From an uncultured Treponema sp. (GTDB taxonomy: Bacteria; Spirochaetota; Spirochaetia; Treponematales; Treponemataceae): a stretch of DNA of 64,000 nt. Shown piece after piece: positions 16,089 through 24,631 of the stretch. The notes beneath the pieces were generated by a model. It had not been told where the DNA came from. It made no database searches and was given only the letters and a program-made list of their open reading frames with translations. The position numbers and the translations under genes were made by a program. Each line of letters begins with the position of its first letter. Within the stretch, counting starts at the first letter, position 1. Location of the stretch: contig CAMKEG010000006.1 in NCBI GenBank assembly GCA_946411505.1, positions 62,001 to 126,000 of the forward strand, read 5' to 3'.

Positions 16089-18374
16089 ATGGCAGAATTA
16101 TTGGCTCCGGCCGGAAATGTGGAATCTCTTGACGCTGCGATTGGCGAAGGCGCCGACGCCGTTTATTTGGGCTTGAAAACTTTCAACGCGCGCCTTAGAA
16201 GCTCAAATTTTTCTTTCAGGGAATTTGAGGGCGCCGTTTCGTCCCTTCACAAAAAAGGAAAAAAAATATACGTCACCGTAAACACCGTTTGCGAGGAGCG
16301 GGAGACTGAGCGCCTCTACCGCTTTTTGGCCTACCTCAACCGGGTGGGCCCGGACGGCTTGATTGTCCAGGACTACGGCGTAATCCGAATGTGCCAGGAA
16401 TTTTTTCCCAACCTTGCCTTGCACGCCTCCACGCAAATGAACGTGGAATCCGCCGCCGCGGTGAACCTATTGGGAAAGGAAGGCTTCAAGCGCGCCGTGC
16501 TCGCGCGCGAGTTGGGCCTTGAGGAAATCAAGGAAATAAAGGCCAAGACCAATGTTGAGCTTGAAGTTTTCGCGCACGGCGCTCTTTGCGTGAGCGAGTC
16601 CGGCTTGTGCTTGTTCTCAAGCTTTTTGGGCGGAAAAAGCGCCAACCGTGGAATGTGCGCCCAAGCCTGCCGCCGTTTGTACACAACGGAAAGCGGCGGC
16701 GGAAATTTTTCCGGCTATTATTTTTCTCCCTGCGACTTGCAGTTGATAGACAAGATTCCGGACTTGGTCGAGGCCGGCGTGGAATCATTTAAGATTGAGG
16801 GCCGCATGAAAAGCGCCGACTATGTTGGAAGCGTCGTGGCCGCCTACCGCTATGTCTTGGACCACTGGCAGGAAAACAAAAAGGAGGCCGTCGCCGCCGC
16901 CAAGCGAATTTTGGCCACCGACTTCGCCCGTTCAAAGACGTCTTACTGGTACAACTTCAAGAGCGTCCAAGAGGGCGTGGAAAAAGCCGGCGCGGAAATC
17001 CTTAATCCAAACCAGGCCGGCGGAACCGGAATATATTTGGGAAAAATTTCTTCCACAAAAGCCGCGCCCGACGAATTGAAGGAAGCGGCCAAAGCCGCCG
17101 CCGAAAAGTCCGGCGGCCAAAAGGATTTCAGGGTTCAGCTGGCCCTCATAAAGGGCGGAAGCTACTCTCCGGACCCGGGCGACTCAATCCGCATCCACAA
17201 AAAGAACGACGCGGGCAGGGCCAGCCACAAGGTCAAGCATTCCGAATACGACGACCAGGGCAGGCTGTGGATAGACGTGCCGGCGGGCTTTGGCGAAGGC
17301 GACGAAGTTTATTTGCTTCAAACAAAGTCGATGTCAAAGCGCTACCAGCGGGTTTTGCCCAACGACTTGGGGCCCTTCAACCACCAGCCCCGCGACGAGC
17401 TTCTTCCTGTCATGGATTTGACGCCCGTTCAAAAAAAGGAGTTGGATTATTTTCCTGAAGGCTTGTATGTCCAAGTTTCCTCAATCGCCGACGTCTTCGC
17501 GGCGCAAGCCCTTAATCCTGTCCGCTTGATTCTTGAGTTGAACAGCGAGACGCTTTCGGACTTGCTGGGCAAAAAAACTGTTTTGCCGTTCTCCAAAAAA
17601 CAGACGGTTTTGTCGTTGGATCCCTTCTGCCCGCAAGGAATAGAAGAAAAGCAAATCGAGCAAATCGGCGCCTTGACGGAAATGGGCTACGGCGTCTTTG
17701 TGGCCAACAACTTGGCGCAAGTTTCTGTCCTAAGGCAAAAGGGCGCCAAGGCCATCGCCGGACCATATTTGTACACGTTCAACCGATGGGCGGTCTCTTG
17801 GCTTGAAAACCAGAACATCGGCGCCTTCATTTCGCCTTACGAAAATTCCAAGAAAAACCTTGAGGGCGTTTTTGAGCCAAAGCTTCGCGACCGAGTCCTG
17901 CTTCCGATTTACGCTTATCCGGCCTTGTTCAGAATGCGCTTCAAGCTTCCTAAGGACTACGACTTTACCTATTTTAGCGACAAGGAAGAAGTCAACTTTA
18001 AAGTCAATTCCACCGTCGACGGCTCCTTTGTAATGCCGGAGGCGCCTTTCAGCATAGCCGACAAGACTGGCTCGCTTAAAAGCGAAGGCTTCCGCCGCTT
18101 CTTGGTTGACTTTTCAAAGACAAAAGTCGGCCGCCAAGAAGTCAAGGCGGTGCAGCAATCCTTGGCCAGACAGCAGCCCTTGGAGGGCGTTTCCCGCTTC
18201 AACTGGAAGGAAGGCTTTTACTCAATTTCGCCGGAAGAATACCGCGCCAAGTTTGACGCTTCAAGCGAGCCTGCCTTCCGCTCAGGAAAGGGCCGGAAGC
18301 CGCAGGGCGCGGCCTCCGCTTCCAAGCCAAGGGGCAAGACGCAAGGCAGGGCTTCCGGCAAAAGGCGCAAGTGA
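16089..18374 (+). CDS. U32-family protein (RlhA/TrhP-type RNA hydroxylation or related)
   Basis: A 761-residue protein of the peptidase U32 family. Members with this N-terminal TIM-like domain (MAELLAPAGNVESLDAAIGE) are now known as prephenate-dependent tRNA or 23S rRNA hydroxylases or ubiquinone-pathway partners rather than proteases. Four cysteines, C167, C174, C190 and C215, fit the Fe-S ligand pattern, within FAHGALCVSESGLC, RGMCAQAC and FSPCDLQ. The C-terminal half (about 330-720) matches longer U32 members, and the last 40 residues are basic and low-complexity (KGRKPQGAAS...KRRK), consistent with RNA contact. Single gene; the mRNA is probably leaderless. Confidence 0.75.
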   Translation: MAELLAPAGNVESLDAAIGEGADAVYLGLKTFNARLRSSNFSFREFEGAVSSLHKKGKKIYVTVNTVCEERETERLYRFLAYLNRVGPDGLIVQDYGVIRMCQEFFPNLALHASTQMNVESAAAVNLLGKEGFKRAVLARELGLEEIKEIKAKTNVELEVFAHGALCVSESGLCLFSSFLGGKSANRGMCAQACRRLYTTESGGGNFSGYYFSPCDLQLIDKIPDLVEAGVESFKIEGRMKSADYVGSVVAAYRYVLDHWQENKKEAVAAAKRILATDFARSKTSYWYNFKSVQEGVEKAGAEILNPNQAGGTGIYLGKISSTKAAPDELKEAAKAAAEKSGGQKDFRVQLALIKGGSYSPDPGDSIRIHKKNDAGRASHKVKHSEYDDQGRLWIDVPAGFGEGDEVYLLQTKSMSKRYQRVLPNDLGPFNHQPRDELLPVMDLTPVQKKELDYFPEGLYVQVSSIADVFAAQALNPVRLILELNSETLSDLLGKKTVLPFSKKQTVLSLDPFCPQGIEEKQIEQIGALTEMGYGVFVANNLAQVSVLRQKGAKAIAGPYLYTFNRWAVSWLENQNIGAFISPYENSKKNLEGVFEPKLRDRVLLPIYAYPALFRMRFKLPKDYDFTYFSDKEEVNFKVNSTVDGSFVMPEAPFSIADKTGSLKSEGFRRFLVDFSKTKVGRQEVKAVQQSLARQQPLEGVSRFNWKEGFYSISPEEYRAKFDASSEPAFRSGKGRKPQGAASASKPRGKTQGRASGKRRK

Positions 18375-18411
18375 CGCAGGCTCAAAAGCCGCGCCGCTTG
18401 CGCGCGACGCC

Positions 18412-18888
18412 TTAAAACTGCGCGATTTCTTCTTCGATTTCCGAACCTCCTTCGCTTTGGGCGGCCGCGGCGGCGAGCGCCGTGGCGGTTGCTTCTTCCG
18501 CGGCGCTTTCGTTTTCCGCGGCGGAAGCGTCGGCCTCGTCCTCGTTGGCCTTGTTGAAGCGCTGCTTGAACTCAATCTTTTCGGCGATTATTGTCACGCG
18601 GCTGGTGTTTTTTCCTTCCGGAGTCTTCCAACGGTTTTGCTTAAGGCGGCCTACGACGCTGAGGCCGCGGCCTTTTTGGCTGAACTTGGCGCAGATTTCC
18701 GCAAGCTTTCCAAATGTCTCCACGTCAAAATACGAAACTTCGTTTTCGTATTCGCCTGACGCGGCCTTTTTGTAATAATGATTCACCGCGATCGGAATCT
18801 TGCAAATGGGAAATCCGTTGGGCGACGTCCTGAAATTGGGTTCTCTGGTGATGTTTCCTTCCACCACAAGACAGTTGATGTTGTTCAT
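18412..18888 (-). CDS. ssb: Single-stranded DNA-binding protein
   Basis: SSB coats single-stranded DNA during replication, repair and recombination. The 158-residue protein has the OB fold in residues 1-105: MNNINCLVVEGNITREPNFR, ICKIPIAVNHYYKK, SYFDVETFGKLAEICAKFSQ, KGRGLSVVGRLKQNRW, RVTIIAEKIEF. An Ala/Glu-rich linker follows. The C-terminal tip is EIEEEIAQF: acidic and ending in Phe, but Ala-Gln replaces the usual Ile/Leu-Pro of DDDIPF-type tips. RBS AAGGAG 7 nt before the ATG at 18888. A 30-bp motif upstream (18946-18975) recurs at 26747. Confidence 0.93.
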   Translation of the reverse strand: MNNINCLVVEGNITREPNFRTSPNGFPICKIPIAVNHYYKKAASGEYENEVSYFDVETFGKLAEICAKFSQKGRGLSVVGRLKQNRWKTPEGKNTSRVTIIAEKIEFKQRFNKANEDEADASAAENESAAEEATATALAAAAAQSEGGSEIEEEIAQF

Positions 18889-18945
18889 AATGAACTCCTT
18901 AAAAAATAGATTTTTGAAAACGAGGCGCGCGGCCGCTTTTTCATG

Positions 18946-18975
18946 ATATAAGATATAAGCGTTAGCGCAAAAATT
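18946..18975 (-). promoter_or_regulatory. Motif upstream of ssb shared with the gene at 26811
   Basis: On the minus strand: AATTTTTG, GCTA, C, then CTTATAT repeated twice. The same arrangement with only a few changes is at 26747-26776, and a looser form at the recA start region (38402-38430). It may be a promoter or an operator. Confidence 0.4.
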
Positions 18976-19180
18976 AGTGGTTTTTGAAAAAAAAAATGAA
19001 TTTTTTTTGAAAAATTTCTGAATTTTTTGACTAGTGGTTTGCCGCTCGTGCCTTCGTTTGTAAGACAGTAATTGCTGTTTCGAGCGGTTTCGCCGCGTCC
19101 CATTGGACGCGTTATGCTAATCTCTTTGCCCTAAAAGCGCCTCGTTCGCAGCCGTTTGAATTTCCGCGAGAGCGTTTTCT
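18976..19180. other. Intergenic DNA between ssb and the 636-residue gene
   Basis: No convincing coding sequence. It holds two inverted repeats: CCGCTCG / CGAGCGG (about 19042-19084) with an inner ACAG / CTGT pair, and GCGTCC / GGACGC (about 19096-19110). The arms are not followed by a clear T run, so they are only possible terminators of the minus-strand gene ending at 19181. None of the conserved blocks of the dispersed element is present. Confidence 0.4.
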
Positions 19181-21091
19181 CTAAAGATTTTTCACAAGAT
19201 AAACCATGTAGAGCTGAACGTAGACGTAGAGGGAGTCCTGGTCGGTGATTTTTTGCATGTTTGGAGTCTTGCAAAGAGTTTCGGCCAAGTCTTGGATTCT
19301 GTCAATCGTAAAGCTTTTTCCGCTGATGGTTCTCAAAACTTTTCGCATGTAGTCGCGTATCAGCGAATTTACGTCTTCGGTCAAGTTTAGGTAGGCCTGC
19401 TTTGTTATCATTTTGTTCCACTGCTTTTTGTAGGAGTTCATCTCGCGCTCGATTGACGAGCCTTCCGGGATGAGGTTTTCCTCCACCTTTTTGGCCGCGT
19501 GGATGAGAGAGTCTTTCCTTGACTCGTTCTTGTGGGATGACGGCCTTCTTTCTTCGACGTCTTCCGTGACTGCGGCGACGCTCTGCTTGGCTCCCTGCTT
19601 CTTTTTCTTTTGCGGCTTTTTGTTGAACAGGCCTAGCAGCCAAGAGAAAATCGGAATCGTGTACCAGAAGGGCAAAAGAATTCTTGCGTTGGCCAAAAGC
19701 GTCTGCCTGTTCAGCATGAGCAAATGCGAGTAGGGCATGAGGTTTTCGCCAAGGAACAAGTTGGCGGAGTTTCCGCTTTTGTTGGTCCTTGCCATTTCAA
19801 CGTTAAGCACGCTCAGGAAGGTCGCGTTTAAAAGCGCGTACAAAACTGGGCTCAATTTTTCAACTTCGCGTTCAAGCCGCGCGTTGAAGGCCGCCTCGTC
19901 CGTCATTTCCTTCAGCTTGTCGTAGTTCAACAAAACTTCGTACCATTCGCGGGTCAAGGCGTCGTTTATCGTGTCGTGCAGCTCGTTGCACATTCTTATT
20001 ATCAGCGGAAAAACTTTTTCCTTGTAGATGAAGTAGCGCGCGCCGCTCGCGGTCTTGAACACAAGCAAATTGGGCAGCTCGTTGGCCATCGCGTCGGTGG
20101 TTTCCTTTTGCAAAAACTCTTTTAGCGCCTCGTCCTTGTATTGTCCTTGCAGGGGAACGCCCTTGGCGTCGGTGAACTTTAAGATTCCGTCCATCGTAAA
20201 AAAGTAGGGCGGCTGCTTCAAGTGCATTTGCACGGTCTTTAGCGCGTTCTCTTGCTGCTGGTTTTTCGCCGACTCGTTTTTGTAGAATGACGTCACGATT
20301 TCGGAAATCGCGACGGCCTGCAAAACGTTGACGTCTTCCTGCGTGAAGTCCTTGACCTTTTCGTAATCCTGCTTGATGAAGTAGCAAAGCTGGCCCCAAA
20401 AGTAAAAGCAGTCGGCGGAATTTTTGAGCGACTGCAAGGCTTCTTCCGGAGCCTTTACGAATTGGCTGAAAAAGTTCTTTACGGAAATTTCCTTTCCGGG
20501 ATTTGAGATGCGAAGTTTTTTTAGGTAGTAGTCGTGGTATTCGTCCTTCTCCAGCATGTGCTGCATTTTTTCCAGGCTGGCGTTGACAAGGACGGAAACC
20601 GGAACGTTTCCCGGAAAGATGATTGACGGCAAATTCATCGGAACGATGATTGCGTAAAGGTTTTTGTCGTCGGGCTTTTGGTTTTTTAGAAGGTCAAAGA
20701 TGATTTCGGTGTATTCCGACTTTATCAAAACTTCGCTGGGCGTCTGCTTGGGCATGTCTTGGATTGTCGGAAAAGGAACAGTCGCGTTGCTCTTGATTTC
20801 CTTGTAGCGCTCGGCGAACGTCGCGTTGAAGTAGCCGGTGACGAAAATTATTTTCTTGGCGGGATTTGTGTCTATGATCGCGATTTGCTTGCTCTCGATT
20901 AGAGGAGCGAACGCGGCTTCCAAAGGGGCTGTGGGGTCGCCTAGGTAAGGAACCAAGCCTTCTTGTTCCTCGACGTTTTTTGCCGCGTATCGCTTGACGT
21001 AATCTACGAACGCGGAATACAAAATAAAAGGCGACTTCTGCTTGCTTGCGTAAAAGCGCAAGAGAACTCCCATATCGCTTGTGGCTGCCAT
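19181..21091 (-). CDS. Conserved treponeme-type protein of unknown function
   Basis: A 636-residue protein with no recognised family. It is rich in charged residues, with one strongly hydrophobic segment (about residues 478-495, LLPFWYTIPIFSWLLGLF) followed directly by a lysine-rich stretch (NKKPQKKKKQGAK), so it may sit on the inner membrane with a cytoplasmic C-terminal tail of about 130 residues. There is no signal peptide. The N-terminus (MAATSDMGVLLRFYASKQKS) leads into mixed alpha/beta sequence. Start at 21091 is supported by a promoter whose -10 ends 6 nt upstream; a later in-frame ATG is at 21073. It is monocistronic or upstream of ssb. Confidence 0.55.
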   Translation of the reverse strand: MAATSDMGVLLRFYASKQKSPFILYSAFVDYVKRYAAKNVEEQEGLVPYLGDPTAPLEAAFAPLIESKQIAIIDTNPAKKIIFVTGYFNATFAERYKEIKSNATVPFPTIQDMPKQTPSEVLIKSEYTEIIFDLLKNQKPDDKNLYAIIVPMNLPSIIFPGNVPVSVLVNASLEKMQHMLEKDEYHDYYLKKLRISNPGKEISVKNFFSQFVKAPEEALQSLKNSADCFYFWGQLCYFIKQDYEKVKDFTQEDVNVLQAVAISEIVTSFYKNESAKNQQQENALKTVQMHLKQPPYFFTMDGILKFTDAKGVPLQGQYKDEALKEFLQKETTDAMANELPNLLVFKTASGARYFIYKEKVFPLIIRMCNELHDTINDALTREWYEVLLNYDKLKEMTDEAAFNARLEREVEKLSPVLYALLNATFLSVLNVEMARTNKSGNSANLFLGENLMPYSHLLMLNRQTLLANARILLPFWYTIPIFSWLLGLFNKKPQKKKKQGAKQSVAAVTEDVEERRPSSHKNESRKDSLIHAAKKVEENLIPEGSSIEREMNSYKKQWNKMITKQAYLNLTEDVNSLIRDYMRKVLRTISGKSFTIDRIQDLAETLCKTPNMQKITDQDSLYVYVQLYMVYLVKNL

Positions 21092-21097
21092 TCCTAT

Positions 21098-21126
21098 AGT
21101 ATAGCGCGACTATAAACTTTTTTCAA
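21098..21126 (-). promoter_or_regulatory. Promoter giving a leaderless mRNA for the 21091 gene
   Basis: On the minus strand TTGAAA (21126-21121), 17-nt spacer, TATACT (21103-21098), then 6 nt (TATAGGA run into the ATG) to the start at 21091. Transcription should begin at the start codon. Confidence 0.75.
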
Positions 21127-21197
21127 GACAAAAAAGCGCGCGGGCAAAAATGACCGCTCCCCGGATTTGAAAGGTATAAAAACAATTGTATGAGAAA

Positions 21198-21397
21198 GCG
21201 CGAAGAAGCCGAGCGGTTGTCGGAAACACTACGTCGGGACAAGCCCGCCGTTTTGCGTATGGTAATTATTTACTTGCGCGCTCCCGCGCGCGGGCAATCA
21301 TTTTGCCTCAGCGGCGATTGACAGCGCTCGGAAGAGCGCAAGTGGATAATTTCCTATACAAAGCGGAGCGTAAGCGACGCACTGGGAGCGTTTTTTT
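21198..21397 (-). repeat. Dispersed structured repeat, divergent copy C
   Basis: Reverse orientation. The ends match the other copies (GGAAACACT with CGCGAAGAAGCC on one side; ACTGGGAGCG followed by T7 on the other), while the middle differs and has its own long imperfect pairing (ACTTGCGCG with the GCGCAAGT region; AATTATTTACTT facing AAGTGGATAATT). It fills the gap between the divergent 21091 gene and hisC. Confidence 0.6.
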
Positions 21398-21400
21398 ATA

Positions 21401-21429
21401 TTGCAAACATTGTGTTTTGCGATTATAAT
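21401..21429 (+). promoter_or_regulatory. Promoter giving a leaderless mRNA for hisC
   Basis: TTGCAA (21401-21406), 17-nt spacer, TATAAT (21424-21429), then 6 nt to the ATG at 21436. There is no Shine-Dalgarno. Confidence 0.75.
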
Positions 21430-21435
21430 GATATT

Positions 21436-22554
21436 ATGCTATCCACACGAATGAAAAACTTGGACCCCTACAAGCCTGGCGAGCAGCCGCGCGACAGGGA
21501 CTACATAAAGCTCAACGCAAACGAAAACCCTTATCCGCCCGCTCCAAGCGTGGCCGCCGCCGCCGCGGACTTCCTAAAGGAAAATCCGCAAAAGCTGGCC
21601 CTTTACCCCGACCCCGACGCCAACGAGCTTAAGGCGGCGCTCGCCGACCTTTTGAACAAGTCGGGCGGCGTTTTGTCAAAGAACCAACCCTTTGAGGGCG
21701 GCTTTAAAGTCACCCCCGACATGATTTACATGGGGAACGGAAGCGACGAAGTTTTGTCCTTTGTCTTTTACGCCTTCTTTGACTCCGACAAAAAGCTTGT
21801 GCGCCCCGAACATTCCTACAGCTTTTATCCTGTCTACTGCGGCTTTTACAACATTCCAAGCGACATCGTTCCCTTAAAGGGCGACTGGAGCCTTGACGTG
21901 GACGAGATGGTTTTTAGGGCAAACAAAAACCATTCGTCAACGATTTTCGCAAACCCAAACGCGCCCACGTCGCTTGGCCTAAGCCGCGACCAAATCCGCG
22001 CCTGGATCCGCCGCGCGCCGCGTGACCGCGTTTTTGTCGTTGACGAAGCCTACGTGGACTTTGGCGGCGAGACAGTCCTTCCCTTGCTCGCGGAATTCAA
22101 AAACCTTGTGGTCGTGCGGACTTTCAGCAAAAGCTTGTGCGGCGCGGGCCTTAGGTGCGGCTACATCGTGGCCAACCCGGAGCTCGCGCAGGCGGTGACC
22201 ACCGTAAAAAATTCATTGAACCACTTTCCGCTTGACGCCTTCACGCAAAAATTCGCGCTGGAGACATGCAAGGCCGTCGACTACTACGCGGACTGCGCTA
22301 AAAAAGTGGTTGCCGAGCGCGAGTCATTCATAGACTTTTTGCGCGAGCGGCAATGGAACGTTCTTCAAAGCCAGACAAACTTTGTCTTTTGCCAAAAAAA
22401 CGGCGTGGACGGAAAGGCCGTTTACGAGGCGCTCAAAAAAGAGGGCATCCTTGTCCGCCGCTTTGACACGCCCGGCATAGAGCGGTGGCTTAGAATAACA
22501 ATCGGAACGGCCGAGCAAATGTCGGCGCTAAAAAAATCCATGGAGGCTATATGA
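21436..22554 (+). CDS. hisC: Histidinol-phosphate aminotransferase
   Basis: HisC is a PLP enzyme that transaminates imidazole-acetol phosphate with glutamate in histidine synthesis; relatives also act on aromatic amino acids. The 372-residue fold-type I enzyme shows KLNANENPYPP at the N-terminus (substrate-binding signature), GNGSDEVL (PLP phosphate site), NPNAPTSLG, VVDEAYVDFGG (Asp and Tyr contacting PLP) and RTFSKSLCGAGLRCGY with the PLP lysine at about residue 228. I start at 21436 rather than the upstream in-frame ATG at 21412, which lies inside the promoter. It overlaps the phosphoesterase gene by 4 bp (ATGA). No other his genes are nearby, so the substrate could be broader than histidinol phosphate. 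Confidence 0.85.
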   Translation: MLSTRMKNLDPYKPGEQPRDRDYIKLNANENPYPPAPSVAAAAADFLKENPQKLALYPDPDANELKAALADLLNKSGGVLSKNQPFEGGFKVTPDMIYMGNGSDEVLSFVFYAFFDSDKKLVRPEHSYSFYPVYCGFYNIPSDIVPLKGDWSLDVDEMVFRANKNHSSTIFANPNAPTSLGLSRDQIRAWIRRAPRDRVFVVDEAYVDFGGETVLPLLAEFKNLVVVRTFSKSLCGAGLRCGYIVANPELAQAVTTVKNSLNHFPLDAFTQKFALETCKAVDYYADCAKKVVAERESFIDFLRERQWNVLQSQTNFVFCQKNGVDGKAVYEALKKEGILVRRFDTPGIERWLRITIGTAEQMSALKKSMEAI

Positions 22555-23234
22555 AACTTCTTTTGATTTCTGACTTGCACGGAAATGTTGACAACTTGCA
22601 AAAATTGGAAGGCGAAATAAAAAGCGCCGACGCGGTTTTGTTCGCGGGCGACTTCAGCAAATTTAAAATGACCGAGACCGGCCTTCCTTGCGCAAAAAAA
22701 ATGCGCGAGCTTTGCCCCAATCTTTTTTGCGTAATCGGAAACTGCGACGAGCCTGAACTTTTGTACGATTTGGAAGAGCAGGACATGAGCTGCGAGCATA
22801 GCCTTGTTTACTTTGAAGGCCTTGCTATCGCCGGCTCGGGCGGCGGCTCAAAGTTCACCGGCGAGACTCCCAACGAGCGCGACGAGGCGGACTTGCAAAA
22901 GGACTTTGACGTTATTGAAAATTCCGGCTTGGAAGAAGAAGGGCAGTGGAGCAACTTGATTTTAATCAGCCACAACCCGCCCAAGGCGCAAAGCGTAGAT
23001 TCGCCGGCGCCAAACGTTCACGCGGGAAGCCAAATTTTTTCTGACTTCATAGAGCGGACAAAGCCCCTTGCCGTCTTGTGCGGCCACATTCACGAAGGAC
23101 GGGGCGTTGACAAAATCGGAGATGCGCCCGTGGTCAATCCCGGCCCCTTGTGCGAGGGAAATTACGCCGTGATGGAATTGGAAAAGGGCGAAGATGGATT
23201 TAAAGTTTCAAAGATTGACTTGAAAAGCCTCTAG
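22551..23234 (+). CDS. Calcineurin-like metallophosphoesterase
   Basis: A 227-residue cytoplasmic metal-dependent phosphoesterase. All metal-binding motifs are visible: ISDLHGN (residues 6-12), FAGDFS (about 32), VIGNCDEPE (about 62), LISHNPP (about 142) and CGHIHEGRG (about 178). The substrate cannot be told from the sequence; relatives hydrolyse phosphodiesters or nucleotides. It is translationally coupled to hisC by a 4-bp overlap, with GGAGG 4 nt before the ATG. A perfect small palindrome (TATGAA...TTCATA, 23247-23271) follows the gene. Confidence 0.85.
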   Translation: MKLLLISDLHGNVDNLQKLEGEIKSADAVLFAGDFSKFKMTETGLPCAKKMRELCPNLFCVIGNCDEPELLYDLEEQDMSCEHSLVYFEGLAIAGSGGGSKFTGETPNERDEADLQKDFDVIENSGLEEEGQWSNLILISHNPPKAQSVDSPAPNVHAGSQIFSDFIERTKPLAVLCGHIHEGRGVDKIGDAPVVNPGPLCEGNYAVMELEKGEDGFKVSKIDLKSL

Positions 23235-23258
23235 CTCGGGTTTTGGTATGAAAAACTA

Positions 23259-24587
23259 CTAGTTATTCATACCCCCCCCCTCTAGCTGCCAAGTCTTCAG
23301 CTTGCCCATGCCTTCGTAGTCTTTTTCGGGAAGGGCTTCAAAAGCGTAAAGTTCGCCAAGCTGCGCGTAGACGCTTTCCGAAACATGGATGCAGTTGGGC
23401 GAGCAAGTGTTCTGCAGCATTTCCGCCAAGGCGATTGGGTTTCCCCAGGCGTTTGAAATGAAATTTTGGTTTCCCACAAGTTCCGCGACTACAGGGCCGC
23501 TGGCGACTCCTATCCTAAGCTGCAAGTTCATTCCGTTTTGCGTGTTTGTCTTTTTTAGAATGCTTAAGATTTCTATCGCGAAGTGAATCATTTCCGAAGC
23601 GCTCATGGAGCCTTGTTCCGGAATGCCGGACACCGCCGAGTAATAGCCGCCGAAGCTGCGGATTTTTTCGACGCTGAAACTGTCGGACGCGCTTTCGATT
23701 TTTTCAAAAAGGCTCGACAAGTACCTTGAAAGGCGCTCGATGCCCATCCTGTTGGCGAACTTGGCGAAGTCCACGACTTCAAGGACCAGCACGCAAACGT
23801 CGGAGAAAATGTTGGCCACGGGATTTGCGGTCTCCAAGCTTTTTTTGTTGATTGGAGTCGTGGAGTAAAACCTTATCAAGTCGCGGGCCCGTTTGTTAGC
23901 CTGAGCCAGCCTGTTGATGGTTTGCGCGTCCGGATTTTCCACGGTGAAGTACATTATGAAAACTGTTACGGACGTTCCGAAGCCGACCAAAAGCAGCTCC
24001 TTGTTGAACATTTGGACAATGGCGATGATTCCTTCCATCACGCAGAAGGAAAGGATTGAGAAAACCTTTGACATTTTCATGTGGCGGGCGTTGAGCAAAA
24101 GGACAAAAATCACCATCATGACTGAAAAGGTCGAGAACATGTACGTGATGTCCGACGGGGCGCCGTATGAGTAAATTTGCCTTCCGTATCCGGAGTAGTA
24201 AAGCCTGCTCACGCAAGTCAATATCGTTATCGCGACTATCATCGCGGACAGGACGGACAAAAGGCCGAACTTAAGCGTTTTTAGAATCGGAGGAAGCTTT
24301 CTGTTTGTGGCGCAGGAAATCGTGTAAATGTCAATCGCGTATATGAAGCCGTTCATCGCCACGATGTAAGCCTTGCTTAAAAAATTGTTGAGCAGGGGCA
24401 TTGAGTCCCGGTGGTTTATCGTGTAGACGCTGGCTATGTCCAGGGCAAGCTCGACAAGCGTTATTATGAGTATTGCCTTGTAAATTCTATTTTGCGTCGA
24501 ATCCCATTTTACTTTCTTAAAAAAGGCCACAAAAAGTATGGTTGTGAAAATAAGGCCCGCGATTTGAAATTCTATCGATATCGGCAT
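23259..24587 (-). CDS. Seven-helix membrane protein with degenerate class III nucleotidyl cyclase domain
   Basis: A 442-residue protein. Residues about 5-220 carry some seven membrane helices; residues about 255-435 match the class III cyclase fold in overall pattern (RIGVASGPVVAELVGNQNFI, HVSESVYAQLGEL). The catalytic positions look substituted. The first metal Asp falls on Glu (VLEVVDF), the second on Gly (RSFGGYYSAVSG, where GD is usual), and the G-D-x-V-N-x-A-x-R segment reads GNPIALAEM. The domain therefore looks catalytically dead and may bind a nucleotide or a partner instead. The last codons (LEGGGMNN) include a nine-G tract. It has its own leaderless-type promoter. Confidence 0.7.
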   Translation of the reverse strand: MPISIEFQIAGLIFTTILFVAFFKKVKWDSTQNRIYKAILIITLVELALDIASVYTINHRDSMPLLNNFLSKAYIVAMNGFIYAIDIYTISCATNRKLPPILKTLKFGLLSVLSAMIVAITILTCVSRLYYSGYGRQIYSYGAPSDITYMFSTFSVMMVIFVLLLNARHMKMSKVFSILSFCVMEGIIAIVQMFNKELLLVGFGTSVTVFIMYFTVENPDAQTINRLAQANKRARDLIRFYSTTPINKKSLETANPVANIFSDVCVLVLEVVDFAKFANRMGIERLSRYLSSLFEKIESASDSFSVEKIRSFGGYYSAVSGIPEQGSMSASEMIHFAIEILSILKKTNTQNGMNLQLRIGVASGPVVAELVGNQNFISNAWGNPIALAEMLQNTCSPNCIHVSESVYAQLGELYAFEALPEKDYEGMGKLKTWQLEGGGMNN

Positions 24588-24595
24588 ATCTTACC

Positions 24596-24624
24596 ATTTT
24601 AAGCCTGTTTTGAAAAAAAAGCAA
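24596..24624 (-). promoter_or_regulatory. Promoter giving a near-leaderless mRNA for the cyclase-like gene
   Basis: On the minus strand TTGCTT (24624-24619), 17-nt spacer, TAAAAT (24601-24596), then 8 nt to the ATG at 24587. Confidence 0.6.
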
Positions 24625-24631
24625 GGTTTTT

